Assembly: GCF_014649495.1 (NCBI RefSeq)
Contig: NZ_BMTD01000013.1
Coordinates: 124,001 to 188,000 of the forward strand
Length of the DNA stretch: 64,000 nt
Direction: 5' to 3'
From: Streptomyces filipinensis
GTDB taxonomy: Bacteria > Actinomycetota > Actinomycetes > Streptomycetales > Streptomycetaceae
The notes below the pieces were generated by a model. The model had not been told where the DNA came from. It searched no databases and saw only the letters and a list, made by a program, of their open reading frames with translations. The translations under genes and the position numbers were made by a program. Positions 1 through 8,069 of the stretch are shown here, piece after piece. The first letter of the stretch is position 1. Each line of letters opens with the position of its first letter.

Positions 1-1
1 G

Positions 2-358
2 GTCGAGGCGGATGCGCCACGGCGCCTCGTCGAACACAACGTCAGCGCGGCCGGCCGACGCCAGGCCCACGGCACGTACACCATCAGCCCGACGCGAACC
101 GGGGGGAGCCTCGTCTCGTTCACATACGCCTGGACACGCGCCCCTCTTTCCGAACGCCTGCTGGCACCCCTCGTCCGGGCCACGATGCAGCGCGCCAACC
201 GCACGGTCATGCAACGCCTGGCCACCGAGCTGGCTCGCCACGCGTCGCTGCCGGCTCCTGACCGCGCTGCGTCTCGGGCCGTTCCCCCGCTCAGCGCCGG
301 CGTGGGCCGGCGCCCGGGGAACTTCAGGTCCAGTGGCCCGCGGCGGCCGCCTCGGTGA
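2..358 (+). CDS. SRPBCC-like protein, 3' fragment (cut by window edge)
   Basis: The frame is open from base 2 and stops at TGA 356-358, giving the last 118 residues of a protein whose start lies outside the window. The visible part has a GTYTISPT strand, an aromatic strand (SFTYAWTR), then a long amphipathic C-terminal helix with RANRTVMQRLATEL. That strand-strand-long-helix order is typical of the end of polyketide cyclase/dehydrase (SRPBCC, START-like) proteins, which bind hydrophobic ligands in a cavity closed by this helix. The last ~30 residues are arginine- and proline-rich, look unstructured, and overlap the 3' end of the convergent NmrA-like gene by 35 bp. Family assignment is by pattern only. 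Confidence 0.5.
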   Translation, partial: VEADAPRRLVEHNVSAAGRRQAHGTYTISPTRTGGSLVSFTYAWTRAPLSERLLAPLVRATMQRANRTVMQRLATELARHASLPAPDRAASRAVPPLSAGVGRRPGNFRSSGPRRPPR

Positions 359-1154
359 CGAAGTCCTCGAAAGGCCGGGGCGGTCGGCCGAGGGCTCGTT
401 GCACACCGTCGCAGAGCGCGGCGCCCGAGCCACGGCCGATGGCCATGAGGATGTCGGCGAACAGGCGCGCGACGTCCGGTGAGGCGCCCGCCGCGACCTG
501 GCGCCGGACGAAGGTGTCCGGATCGACGTCGACGTGCTGGATCCTGCGCCCGGTAGCCCTGGCGATGAGGTGCGCCGCCTCACCGAAGCTGATCGCCCGT
601 GGCCCCGTCAGCTCGTAGATCCGGCCGCTGTGCCGGTCTTCGGTCAGCGCGGCTGCGGCGACCTCGGCGATGTCCTCGGCGTCGAGGAACGGCGTACGCC
701 CGTCACCGGTGGGCAGAGCCAGGCTTCCGGCAAGGACGCCGGGCCGCCAGGGGCCCTCGCTGAAGTTCTGCGAGAACCAGTTCGGGCGCAGGATCGCCCA
801 GTCGACGCCGGAGCCGCGCACGGCCTGCTCGACGGCGTGCAGCGGGTGACCCTTCTCGCCGGCGCGCGGGGCTGACAGCAGCACCAACCGCCGTACGCCC
901 GCGGTCACCGCCTCGGTCACGAAGCGTGGGACGCGCGCCTGACGGTCCGTGGCCGGCCGAAGGTCGGGCTCCACGAGATAGGCGGCACCGGCCCCGTCGA
1001 GCGCGGCCTCCCAAGTCGCCGGGTCGTCCAGGTCGAAGCGGATGTCGCCGCCCGTGCGGGACGCCGTGCGCACGGGCCGTCCGGCTGCCTTCAGCTGCCG
1101 GGCGATGCGGCTGCCGGTCTTGCCGGTGCCACCGAGAATCAGGATGTTCTTCAT
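324..1154 (-). CDS. NmrA-like NAD(P)-binding SDR-type protein
   Basis: A 276-aa atypical short-chain dehydrogenase of the NmrA/HSCARG type. It opens with a Rossmann dinucleotide motif, ILILGGTGKTGSRIARQL (residues 4-21), followed by the expected basic residue and DLDDPATW segment. Such proteins reduce quinones or sense NADP(H); the catalytic YxxxK of classical SDRs is not obvious here. ATG 1154 is chosen because the Rossmann strand begins immediately after it; a longer open frame to 1211 would add residues without similarity. The gene is divergent from the AraC-type regulator at 1237, a frequent arrangement in which the regulator controls the reductase. Its 3' end overlaps the SRPBCC-like gene. 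Confidence 0.8.
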   Translation of the reverse strand: MKNILILGGTGKTGSRIARQLKAAGRPVRTASRTGGDIRFDLDDPATWEAALDGAGAAYLVEPDLRPATDRQARVPRFVTEAVTAGVRRLVLLSAPRAGEKGHPLHAVEQAVRGSGVDWAILRPNWFSQNFSEGPWRPGVLAGSLALPTGDGRTPFLDAEDIAEVAAAALTEDRHSGRIYELTGPRAISFGEAAHLIARATGRRIQHVDVDPDTFVRRQVAAGASPDVARLFADILMAIGRGSGAALCDGVQRALGRPPRPFEDFVTEAAAAGHWT

Positions 1155-1182
1155 GCCGTCCAGACAACCCCGAGGGCGTGTG

Positions 1183-1203
1183 GACGTTCCATGGGAGAAC
1201 GTC
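1183..1203. promoter_or_regulatory. Inverted repeat between divergent reductase and AraC regulator
   Basis: A perfect 7-bp inverted repeat, GACGTTC-N7-GAACGTC, lies in the 82-bp gap between the two divergent starts. Its position, 29 bp upstream of the NmrA-like ATG and 33 bp upstream of the regulator GTG, suits an operator. A TCTAAC hexamer at 1223-1228 could be a -10 box giving a nearly leaderless regulator mRNA. Binding by the neighbouring AraC protein is inference. Confidence 0.4.
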
Positions 1204-1236
1204 GAAACCACCTTTGTGATCGTCTAACGTGAGGGT

Positions 1237-2199
1237 GTGGACGTCCTGAGCGATCTGCTGCACCGGGCCCGTGCCAGGAACGCGTTGGTCAGGCAGCTGA
1301 TCCGGCGTCCTCCGTGGTCGCTGACCTTCGCCGACGCTCCACCGCTCACGGTCGTGACCACGCTCGCCGGCCACGCCTGCGTCCGGCTCGACGATGTGGA
1401 CACCGCCCCGGTACGCCTCGGTGCGGGTGACATCGCCCTGATCACCGGGCCGGGCCGCCACACGATCGCCGACGCCCCCTCCACCCCGCCTCAGGTGGTG
1501 ATCCGCGGACGGAGCAAGCACTTCGTGGACGGCAGCCAGGAAGCGCCGGGCAGTGTCCGGAGCCTGGGCCCCCGTACCTACGGCGACGGTTTGCCCGGGG
1601 CCACGATCATGCTCCGGGGCGCGTACGAGATCCGCGGCGACCTGGGCGATCGCCTGCTGGGCATGCTCCCGCCCCTGGCAGTCGTGCCCTGCGGCCCCGC
1701 GACCCGGGCGGCGCTCGATCTCCTCGCCACCGAGGCGGCCCGCGACGAACCGGGGCAGGACGCCGTCCTCGACCGGGCGCTGGACCTCGTGCTCGTCCTG
1801 GCCCTGCGCGCCTGGTGTGCGGACCCGGACAGAGCGCCCGGCTGGTACCAGGCACTGTCCGATCCCGCGATCGGCACCGCGCTGCGCCTGCTGCACGAGG
1901 CTCCCGGCCATCGCTGGACGGTCGCCGGGTTGGCCGCCCGGGTCGGCATGTCCCGCGCCGCCTTCGCCGCTCGCTTCACCACACTGGTCGGTGAACCCCC
2001 GCTCACCTACCTCACCGGCTGGCGGATGACCCTGGGTGCTGACCGGCTGCGCAACACCGAGGCGACCGTCGCCGCGGTCGCCCGCGAAGTGGGTTACGAC
2101 GATCCCTTCGCCTTCAGCGTGGCGTTCAAGCGCAGCCGAGGCGTCAGCCCCTCGGCCTGGCGCCGCCAGGCCGTTCCGGGAGTACCCGATCTCCCCTGA
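1237..2199 (+). CDS. AraC-family transcriptional regulator with cupin sensor domain
   Basis: A 320-aa protein with an N-terminal cupin-like domain (about residues 1-190, starting MDVLSDLLHRARARNALVRQ, as in the AraC 'cupin_6' group) and a C-terminal AraC DNA-binding domain (about 215-310) with two helix-turn-helix units: WTVAGLAARVGMSRAAFAARF and then the region around EVGYDDPFAFSVAFKRSRG. Members of this group usually control an adjacent, often divergent, oxidoreductase; here the NmrA-like gene is the obvious candidate. The GTG at 1237 is chosen because the conserved N-terminus begins there; GAGG lies only a few bases upstream, so a poorly led or leaderless message is possible. Confidence 0.88.
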   Translation: MDVLSDLLHRARARNALVRQLIRRPPWSLTFADAPPLTVVTTLAGHACVRLDDVDTAPVRLGAGDIALITGPGRHTIADAPSTPPQVVIRGRSKHFVDGSQEAPGSVRSLGPRTYGDGLPGATIMLRGAYEIRGDLGDRLLGMLPPLAVVPCGPATRAALDLLATEAARDEPGQDAVLDRALDLVLVLALRAWCADPDRAPGWYQALSDPAIGTALRLLHEAPGHRWTVAGLAARVGMSRAAFAARFTTLVGEPPLTYLTGWRMTLGADRLRNTEATVAAVAREVGYDDPFAFSVAFKRSRGVSPSAWRRQAVPGVPDLP

Positions 2200-2360
2200 T
2201 GAGCCCGGGCACCAAGGGAGTTGCCCGCGCAGGCAGGGGAATTCACCCTGCGCACCACGGAGATCAGCGGTCGGGCCTGCAACTGTGCGCGTTCCCGCGG
2301 GCGTTCACGCACCTCGCCCTCATCAGCGTGCCTTCCGGCCACGACCGCCCCCTGGAGGTG

Positions 2361-2396
2361 ACGGTTGACCGGCGGGGCCCCTCGCGCGGTCACCGT
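2361..2396. promoter_or_regulatory. Imperfect inverted repeat upstream of the P450 operon
   Basis: The 263-bp gap between the AraC gene and the ferredoxin gene holds an inverted repeat: ACGGTTGACCG (2361-2371) and CGGTCACCGT (2387-2396), matching except for one missing base, with 15 bp between the arms. A TTGACC hexamer in the left arm could be a -35 box, but I do not see a good -10 at 16-18 bp. The element could be an operator or a stem. Nothing else gene-like is convincing in this gap. Confidence 0.3.
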
Positions 2397-2462
2397 GCGA
2401 GCCTCCGGCACCCGGCTCATGCTGGAGGTGAGGGGGGTGGGACAACGGAGGAAGTGGTGACG

Positions 2463-2672
2463 ATGCGGACCGTTGTCGACCTCACGCGTTGCCAGGGCTA
2501 CGCACAGTGCGTGTTCCACGCACCCGAGGTGTTCGCGCTGCACGGGGAGGAAGGGCTGCTGTACGCCACCGCCGTACCGGACGACCAGGTCGCACGGGTT
2601 CGCGAGGCCGCGGCGGCGTGCCCGGTGCAGGCCATCCTCCTCGGGGAAGAGGTGACCAGCCGTGCCCTCTGA
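2463..2672 (+). CDS. [3Fe-4S]-type ferredoxin partner of the P450
   Basis: A 69-aa ferredoxin. Cysteines sit in CQGYAQC (Cx5C), with a distal ACPVQAI motif, the three-ligand pattern of [3Fe-4S] or single-cluster ferredoxins that pass electrons to actinobacterial P450s. ATG 2463 has a GGAGG Shine-Dalgarno about 10 bp upstream; a GTG two codons earlier (2457) is an alternative. The stop codon lies inside the next gene (11-bp overlap with the reductase at 2662), so the two are translationally coupled. Together with the reductase and P450 it forms a complete electron chain. Confidence 0.9.
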   Translation: MRTVVDLTRCQGYAQCVFHAPEVFALHGEEGLLYATAVPDDQVARVREAAAACPVQAILLGEEVTSRAL

Positions 2673-4017
2673 CCTGAAAGAAGGCCGGATCGTCGTCGTC
2701 GGCGCGTCACTGGCCGGGCTGAGGGCCGCGGAGGCGCTGCGCGAGGAGGGCTTCACCGGTGAGCTGACCGTGGTCGGGGACGAACCCCATGCGCCGTACG
2801 ACCGGCCTCCGCTGTCCAAGCAGGTGCTTCTCGGCCAGGCGACGGCGTACACCACCGAGCTGCCGCTGCGCCGGGACCCGGACGCCGAGTGGCGCTTCGG
2901 CGTACGCGCGACAGGTGTGGATCTGCTGGCGAAACAGGTGCTGCTGGAGGACGGGGAATCCCTGCCGTACGACCGGCTGCTCATCGCCACCGGGACCCGC
3001 GCGCGTCCCTGGCCCGACCCGGACGAAGCCGCCCTGGACGGGGTGTTCACGCTGCGCACCCGCGAGGACGGCGCGGGGCTGGCCGAGCGGCTGGCCGCGG
3101 GACCGGAGCGGGTGCTGGTGATCGGCGGTGGTTTCACCGGCTCGGAGATCGCCTCGGCCTGCAGGGAGATGGGGCTGCAGGTCACGGTCGCCGAACGCGG
3201 CCCCGCACCCCTGGTGGGCGCGCTCGGTGCCACGCTGTCGAAGCTCGCGGCCGTGATGCAGCGCAACCACGGCGTGGACCTGCGCACCGGCGTGACCGTC
3301 ACCGCCCTGACCGGGAACGGCGCGTTCACCGGCGCGGAGCTGTCCGACGGCAGCCGCGTCCACGCCGACGTGTGCGTCGTGGCGCTGGGTGCCCTCCGCA
3401 ACGTCGAGTGGCTGGCCGACTCCGGGCTGGCGGCGGGCCCGCGCGGGATCGCCTGCGACGCCGGGTGCCGCGCCTTCACCATGTACGGGATCGTCACCGA
3501 CGACATCTTCGTGGCCGGCGACGTCTCCCGCTTCCCACACCCGCTGTTCGGCTACCAGATGCTCTCCCTGGAGCACTGGGGCAACGCGGTCGAGCAGGCC
3601 GAGGTGGCGGCCCACAACATGGTCAGCCCAGGGGCGCTGCAGCGCCCGCACCTGAGCATCCCGACGTTCTGGTCGACGCAGTTCGGGCTCAACATCAAGT
3701 CGGTCGGTGTGCCCACCTACTCCGACCACATCGTCATCGCCCAGGGTTCCCTGGAGGCGCGCCGGCTGGCGATGGTCTACGGCTACCAGGGACGGGTCAC
3801 CGCCGCGGTCACCGTCGACATGGCCAAGTCGCTCGACTACTACCGGCACCTGATCGAGACGGCCGCTCCGTTCCCGCCCCCGCCCGGCGCGGCGGACCGC
3901 GCGATCGCGGCCGACATCACGATCCCCTCCGCCGTACCCGATCCCTCGGGACTGTCCCACGGCCCGACCGTCGCCCTCACCGGTCACCTGCCCGACCGCC
4001 GGCTGACGGTGGTCTGA
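2662..4017 (+). CDS. FAD-dependent ferredoxin reductase
   Basis: A 451-aa NAD(P)H:ferredoxin reductase of the rhodocoxin/putidaredoxin-reductase type. Two nucleotide-binding sites are visible: the FAD motif VVVGASLAGLRAAEAL (residues ~10-25) and the NAD motif VLVIGGGFTGSEIAS (~152-166). A late FVAGDVSRFPHP segment is the FAD-binding GD motif of this family. It would move electrons from NAD(P)H to the ferredoxin encoded just upstream. The GTG at 2662 overlaps the ferredoxin stop, and only 44 bp separate it from the P450 gene. The C-terminal ~45 residues after the reductase-type domain are longer than in many family members and have no function I can name. Confidence 0.92.
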   Translation: MPSDLKEGRIVVVGASLAGLRAAEALREEGFTGELTVVGDEPHAPYDRPPLSKQVLLGQATAYTTELPLRRDPDAEWRFGVRATGVDLLAKQVLLEDGESLPYDRLLIATGTRARPWPDPDEAALDGVFTLRTREDGAGLAERLAAGPERVLVIGGGFTGSEIASACREMGLQVTVAERGPAPLVGALGATLSKLAAVMQRNHGVDLRTGVTVTALTGNGAFTGAELSDGSRVHADVCVVALGALRNVEWLADSGLAAGPRGIACDAGCRAFTMYGIVTDDIFVAGDVSRFPHPLFGYQMLSLEHWGNAVEQAEVAAHNMVSPGALQRPHLSIPTFWSTQFGLNIKSVGVPTYSDHIVIAQGSLEARRLAMVYGYQGRVTAAVTVDMAKSLDYYRHLIETAAPFPPPPGAADRAIAADITIPSAVPDPSGLSHGPTVALTGHLPDRRLTVV

Positions 4018-4061
4018 CCCCACCGCCCGGCTCACGTCCTGCCCCACCACGAGGAGCCGAC

Positions 4062-5246
4062 ATGGACTCCGACACCCTTCTGGCACGGATCACCGACTAC
4101 GCCAGTCGCCCCAACCCCTACCCGCTGTACGCCGAACTGCGCGAGGCCGGTCCCGTCGTGTGGCAGGCCGGCGGCAACTGTCTGATCGGCGGCTACCACC
4201 AGATCGCCGCGCTGCTCCACGACCCACGCATGAGTGCCGATCCCCGTACCCGTGGCGAAATGACCCACAAGCCGCCGTTCCTGCGGCTCGACGACCCCGA
4301 GCACCACCGGCTGCGCACGCTGACCATGCGGCCGTTCGGCCCGCCGCACAGCCCCCGCCGGGTCGACAGCATGCGCGGCGAGATCGGCCGGATCACCGAG
4401 GAGCTGACGGAGACCTTCGAGGCGGGCCGGCAGATCGACCTCGTCGACGACTTCGCCTACCCGCTGCCCGTCGCCGTGATCTGCCGCCTGCTCGGCGTAC
4501 CGCACGAGGACGAGCCGCTCTTCCGGGCGTGGTCCGACGCGATCGTCGCATCCGCCGACGTCAGGCCCGACCAGGACACCACCGACACCGACAAGGCCGG
4601 CGACCAGGCTCGCATCGAGATGGGCGGCTACCTGGTGAACCTCGCCGAGCAGCGCCGTGGCAAGCCGGGCGACGACATGCTCTCCGCCTTCGCCAACGAG
4701 CTCGATCCCGCCCTGCGGCTGACCCAGGAGGAACTCGCGGAGACCGCCGTACTGCTCCTCATCGCCGGACACGAGACCACGGTCAACCTCATCACCAACG
4801 GCGTGCTCACCCTCCTGCGCCAGCCCGAGCAGCAGGACCGCCTGCGGCGCGAACCCGAACTGCTGCCGCGAGCGGTGGAGGAACTGCTGCGCTACGAGCC
4901 ACCGGTCCACATGCGCGAGCGGATCCCGCACGCCGACATGGAGGTCGCCGGCACCCGCATCCCCGCGGGCACGTCGGTCATCCTGGTATTCGGCTCGGGC
5001 AACCGTGACCCCAGGCGGTTCCCCGATCCCGACCGGTTCGACCCCACCCGCGCGGACAACCAGCACTTCGGGTTCGGCAGCGGTATCCATGTGTGCTTCG
5101 GCGCCCCCCTCGCCCGTATCGAGGCCTACACCGCACTCGGGGCGCTGCTCCCCCGCCTCGCCACCGCTCAGCTGGTCCAGGACCCGCCGCCCTACCGCCA
5201 GAACGCCATGCTCCGCGGACCCCGCCACCTGCCCATCCAGCTGTGA
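4062..5246 (+). CDS. Cytochrome P450 (bacterial class I)
   Basis: A 394-aa P450. The I-helix oxygen-activation motif is AGHETT (235-240), the K-helix ExxR is E274-R277, and the heme loop is GSGIHVCFG with the thiolate ligand at Cys345. Length and motifs suit CYP105/CYP107-like actinobacterial enzymes; the substrate cannot be told. ATG 4062 has a clear GAGGAG Shine-Dalgarno, although the frame stays open far upstream inside the reductase gene because of high GC. It is the last gene of the ferredoxin-reductase-P450 operon, so no outside redox partner would be needed. It converges with the TetR gene 23 bp downstream. Confidence 0.95.
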   Translation: MDSDTLLARITDYASRPNPYPLYAELREAGPVVWQAGGNCLIGGYHQIAALLHDPRMSADPRTRGEMTHKPPFLRLDDPEHHRLRTLTMRPFGPPHSPRRVDSMRGEIGRITEELTETFEAGRQIDLVDDFAYPLPVAVICRLLGVPHEDEPLFRAWSDAIVASADVRPDQDTTDTDKAGDQARIEMGGYLVNLAEQRRGKPGDDMLSAFANELDPALRLTQEELAETAVLLLIAGHETTVNLITNGVLTLLRQPEQQDRLRREPELLPRAVEELLRYEPPVHMRERIPHADMEVAGTRIPAGTSVILVFGSGNRDPRRFPDPDRFDPTRADNQHFGFGSGIHVCFGAPLARIEAYTALGALLPRLATAQLVQDPPPYRQNAMLRGPRHLPIQL

Positions 5247-5269
5247 GGTCTCGATCAGCGACGACGGGG

Positions 5270-6001
5270 TCAGCCCGGTGGGCGGTGTGCGAGGCCCTCG
5301 ATCATCAGGGTGAGGGTGAAGTCGAACCGGTCGTGGCCCTCACCGGCGGTGAGCTCGGCGGCGTGGCGGGTGGTGTGGGGGAAGGTCTCGGCGGGCAGGC
5401 AGGTGAACCGGCGTAGCAGTTCGTCGCGGTCGACGACCCAGACAGCGTCTTCGTGTGCCGCTCGCTGGTGCGCGATCGACACCTCCAGGCAGTAGGCGGC
5501 CACGTACAGCAGGAGGGCGTCGATGGCCCAGGCGGCGGCCTGCGGGGCGACGCCGCCGGCGAGCAGAATCGCCAGCATCCCCTCGCTGACGCGCACGGTC
5601 TCGCGGTCGGTGGGGGCCATGGCGAGCGCGGCGCGGGAGATCCCGGGGTATTTCAGATACTGGTCGCGTATCTGGGCGCATACGCCGCGGATCTGCTCCC
5701 GCCAGGTCGTGGGGTCGGGCTCGGGCAGGGCGAGCTCGGCGCACAGCCGCCCGATGAGCAGCTCGTCGAGGTCGGCCTTGTTGACCACGTGGGCGTAGAG
5801 CGAGGCGGGGCCGGTCTCCAGCGCGCCAGCCAGCCGGCGCATGGTCAGCGCCTCGTAGCCCTCCGCGGCGACGACGCCCAGCGCGGTGTCGACGACCTGC
5901 TCCACGGTGATCGGGGCCTTGCGGCGCTGTGACCTCGGGGTGGCCGTGGCCTCGGGGTTCGGCGGCTGGTGGCGTGCCGCGCGTCGCTCTCTCGGGTTCA
6001 C
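5270..6001 (-). CDS. TetR-family repressor
   Basis: A 243-aa TetR-type regulator. The helix-turn-helix lies at about residues 35-80 (TVEQVVDTALGVVAAEGYEA then MRRLAGALETGPASLYAHV). The large C-terminal domain, with RDQYLKYPGISRAALAM, is typical of the TetR group that controls drug-modifying or efflux genes. The GTG at 6001 is preferred: an upstream GTG at 6028 would sit inside the operator palindrome. A -10-like TATGAT on the minus strand (6013-6008) would put the transcript start at or next to GTG 6001, giving a leaderless mRNA. It is divergent from the FAD monooxygenase and very likely represses both genes through the repeat at 6020-6054. Confidence 0.9.
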   Translation of the reverse strand: MNPRERRAARHQPPNPEATATPRSQRRKAPITVEQVVDTALGVVAAEGYEALTMRRLAGALETGPASLYAHVVNKADLDELLIGRLCAELALPEPDPTTWREQIRGVCAQIRDQYLKYPGISRAALAMAPTDRETVRVSEGMLAILLAGGVAPQAAAWAIDALLLYVAAYCLEVSIAHQRAAHEDAVWVVDRDELLRRFTCLPAETFPHTTRHAAELTAGEGHDRFDFTLTLMIEGLAHRPPG

Positions 6002-6015
6002 CGGACCATCATAGC

Positions 6016-6054
6016 TTGACACGAACACTGTTCGTTCATAGAACAGTGTTCGTG
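6016..6054. promoter_or_regulatory. Promoter with embedded 14-bp perfect palindrome (TetR operator)
   Basis: CACGAACACTGTTC (6020-6033) and its exact reverse complement (6041-6054) flank a 7-bp spacer. A consensus -35 TTGACA (6016-6021) and a -10 TAGAAC (6039-6044) are 17 bp apart, so the palindrome covers the whole core promoter of the rightward monooxygenase gene, as expected for steric repression by the adjacent TetR protein. The predicted start, about 6051, falls at GTG 6052. Confidence 0.8.
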
Positions 6055-7662
6055 ACAGGGAACGGGAACCAGGATGTGGACGTGACCGTGGTCGGAGCCG
6101 GGCCGGTGGGGCTCGTGCTCGCCGCGGAGCTGGCGCTCGCCGGGGCGACGGTGCAGATACTCGAGCGGCGCGCCGAGCCGGACACGGCGATGAAGGCGCA
6201 GTCGATCAACGTGCCGACGGCGGAGGCACTCGACCGCCGCGGCCTCCTGCCCGCCGCGGAACAGGTGCAGCGAGAGACACTCGACCGGGTGGGGCCGTAC
6301 GCTCGCACGGCCGAACACCGACCGCCCGGTGCCGGCCGGCAAGGGCCCGAGTCCCGATTCACCGGGCATTTCGCGGGGATGGTCCTCGACCCCGGCCTCG
6401 TGGACTGGTCCGATCCCGACCTCGCCGCGCACGCCGCCACCGACGGGGCGCGTATGGTGCCGCAGCCCCAGCTGGAGGCGCTGCTGGCCGACCATGTCTC
6501 GCGACTCGGCGTCCCGGTACGTCGCGGCGTGGAGGTCACCACGCTCGACGACACCGGCGACGGCGTACGTGTCGGCACCACCGCCGGCCCGGTGTGCACC
6601 GGATGGCTGGTCGGGTGCGACGGCGGACACAGCACCGTGCGCCGGCTCGCGGGCATCGACTTCCCCGGAACCGACCCCGAACTCACCGGCTACCAGGCGG
6701 TCGTCGACATCGCCGACCCGGAGAAGCTCGCCGAGGGATGGACGTGGTCGTCCCAGGGGGCGTACCGCTATGGGCCGCAGCCCGGGCGGGTGGCCACCAT
6801 GGAGTTCGACGGCCCGCCCGCCGGTCTCCCCGACACCCGGCTTCGCTCGCGCGGGAGGACCCCCACGGCGCCGGTCACCCTTGAGGAGGTCCAGGCGAGC
6901 CTGCGCCGGATCTCGGGCACCGACGTGACGCTGACCGCCCTGCGCGCCGCCCCGACCCGCTGGACCGACAACGCCCGCCAGGCCGCGGCGTACCGGTCGG
7001 GGCGGGTGTTCCTGGCCGGCGACGCCGCGCACGTGCACCCGCCGTTCGGCGGTCAGGGCCTCAATCTCGGGGTCGGCGACGCGATGAACCTGGGCTGGAA
7101 GCTCGGCGCCGCGGTCGCGGGGTGGGCCCCCGAAGGGCTGCTCGACACCTACGACGACGAGCGTCGCCCCGCGGGTGCCTGGGTGCTGGACTGGACGCGG
7201 GCCCAGATCGGGGTGCTGCGCGGGGACGCCAAGTCGGCCGCGCTCCGGGGGATCGTCGCCGACTTGCTGAACACCCGGGCGGGCACGACCTACGCGGTCA
7301 AGAAGATCTCCGGCGTCACGCAGCGCATCGACCTGCACGGCGACCATCCGCTCGTCGGCCGGTTCGCCCCCGACCTGCGACTGAGGAACGGCTCCCGCCT
7401 GGCCGACCACGGCCACCGCGGCGAGTTCCTGCTGCTCGACCGCTCTCCCGACGGTGCGTTCGCCCGCCTCGCCGCGGCCTGGTCCGGGCGCGTGAACAGC
7501 GTGGGTGACCCCCACGGGACGCCGGCCGGGGTGCTGGTACGCCCGGACGGGGTGGTCGCCTGGGCCTCCGACACCAGCGGCGTCACCGACGTCGCCGCCC
7601 TCGAAGCCGCCCTGCGCCGATGGGCGGGCGCGCCGTCGTCCTCATCGAGCCGGAACCGGTGA
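6052..7662 (+). CDS. FAD-dependent aromatic monooxygenase (PHBH/RdmE/Rox type)
   Basis: A 536-aa class A flavoprotein monooxygenase. The FAD Rossmann motif VVGAGPVGLVLAAELA is near the N-terminus, the DG motif is GCDGGHSTVRRLAG (~185-198), and the GD motif is GDAAHVHPPFGGQGLNLGVG (~323-342). A C-terminal thioredoxin-like domain (~400-536) holds FLLLDRSPDG and GVLVRPDGVVAWA. Such enzymes hydroxylate aromatic polyketides or inactivate rifamycin- or tetracycline-like drugs. The start is GTG 6052 if the message is leaderless, as the promoter predicts; GTG 6076 is a later alternative, with the Rossmann strand following either way. Divergence from a TetR regulator suggests induction by a small aromatic ligand and a possible resistance role, which is inference. 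Confidence 0.88.
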   Translation: MTGNGNQDVDVTVVGAGPVGLVLAAELALAGATVQILERRAEPDTAMKAQSINVPTAEALDRRGLLPAAEQVQRETLDRVGPYARTAEHRPPGAGRQGPESRFTGHFAGMVLDPGLVDWSDPDLAAHAATDGARMVPQPQLEALLADHVSRLGVPVRRGVEVTTLDDTGDGVRVGTTAGPVCTGWLVGCDGGHSTVRRLAGIDFPGTDPELTGYQAVVDIADPEKLAEGWTWSSQGAYRYGPQPGRVATMEFDGPPAGLPDTRLRSRGRTPTAPVTLEEVQASLRRISGTDVTLTALRAAPTRWTDNARQAAAYRSGRVFLAGDAAHVHPPFGGQGLNLGVGDAMNLGWKLGAAVAGWAPEGLLDTYDDERRPAGAWVLDWTRAQIGVLRGDAKSAALRGIVADLLNTRAGTTYAVKKISGVTQRIDLHGDHPLVGRFAPDLRLRNGSRLADHGHRGEFLLLDRSPDGAFARLAAAWSGRVNSVGDPHGTPAGVLVRPDGVVAWASDTSGVTDVAALEAALRRWAGAPSSSSSRNR

Positions 7663-7934
7663 GCTGACCCCCTGCCGGCATCGGCACGGACCGTCGGCTG
7701 CCGCACCCATCGCGCCGTCTCGCCGGTTTCACCCGCGGGCCGGCGGCACGCTCGGCGTTTCGGCCACCGCCGCTTCAGGCCCCGTCCTTGTGCGGCAAGG
7801 GTCGGTGCACCCCGCAAGCTCCGGCGCGCGCTCAATCACGGGGTTACGAGCACGACCGAAACACATGTGTTCGAAATTCTGGCTGATTCGTTGAGCCATA
7901 CGAACGAGCAGCACGAGTGTCGAGGGGGACCCCG
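7663..7934. other. Intergenic region with a 12-bp palindrome
   Basis: No convincing gene lies between the monooxygenase stop and the small frame at 7935. The only structured element is AACACATGTGTT (7860-7871), a perfect 12-bp palindrome running straight into TTCGAA (7870-7875). It lies about 65 bp upstream of the small frame and so may be the operator of the ABC transporter unit. I see no strong -35/-10 pair. Confidence 0.4.
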
Positions 7935-8069
7935 TTGACTTCGGCCAGCACACCACCACAACCGACTCGCGACCCGGCGTCCGGCCGCTGTGCCGGTGCG
8001 CCGATGAGGACGATGACGACGCCGGTTCTCCGGGCACTGGGCCGGCCCGGGCCAGGAGGCGCCCTGTGA
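7935..8069 (+). CDS. Possible 44-aa leader protein coupled to the ABC transporter
   Basis: A TTG-started frame with a good Shine-Dalgarno (GAGGGGG, 6 bp upstream) ends at TGA 8067-8069, overlapping the transporter's GTG start by 3 bases. The product is rich in Thr, Pro, Arg and Gly, has one Cys, and resembles nothing I know. An in-frame GTG at 7917 would give 50 aa. GC3 is lower than in the neighbours, so it may be non-coding. If real it could be a coupling peptide or, more speculatively, a small exported substrate of the transporter. Confidence 0.3.
   Translation: MTSASTPPQPTRDPASGRCAGAPMRTMTTPVLRALGRPGPGGAL

Noticed and set aside
2889..4061. Possible N-terminal extension fusing the reductase region to the P450
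   Set aside because: The frame is open by composition only; ATG 4062 has a GAGGAG site and begins the normal P450 N-terminus.
2463..7662. Secondary-metabolite gene cluster around the P450 and FAD monooxygenase
   Set aside because: No PKS, NRPS, terpene synthase or RiPP enzyme is present nearby, and the two oxygenases are on separate regulated units.
7859..7875. LexA (SOS) box
   Set aside because: The right half GTTCGA fits, but the left half does not match TCGAAC.
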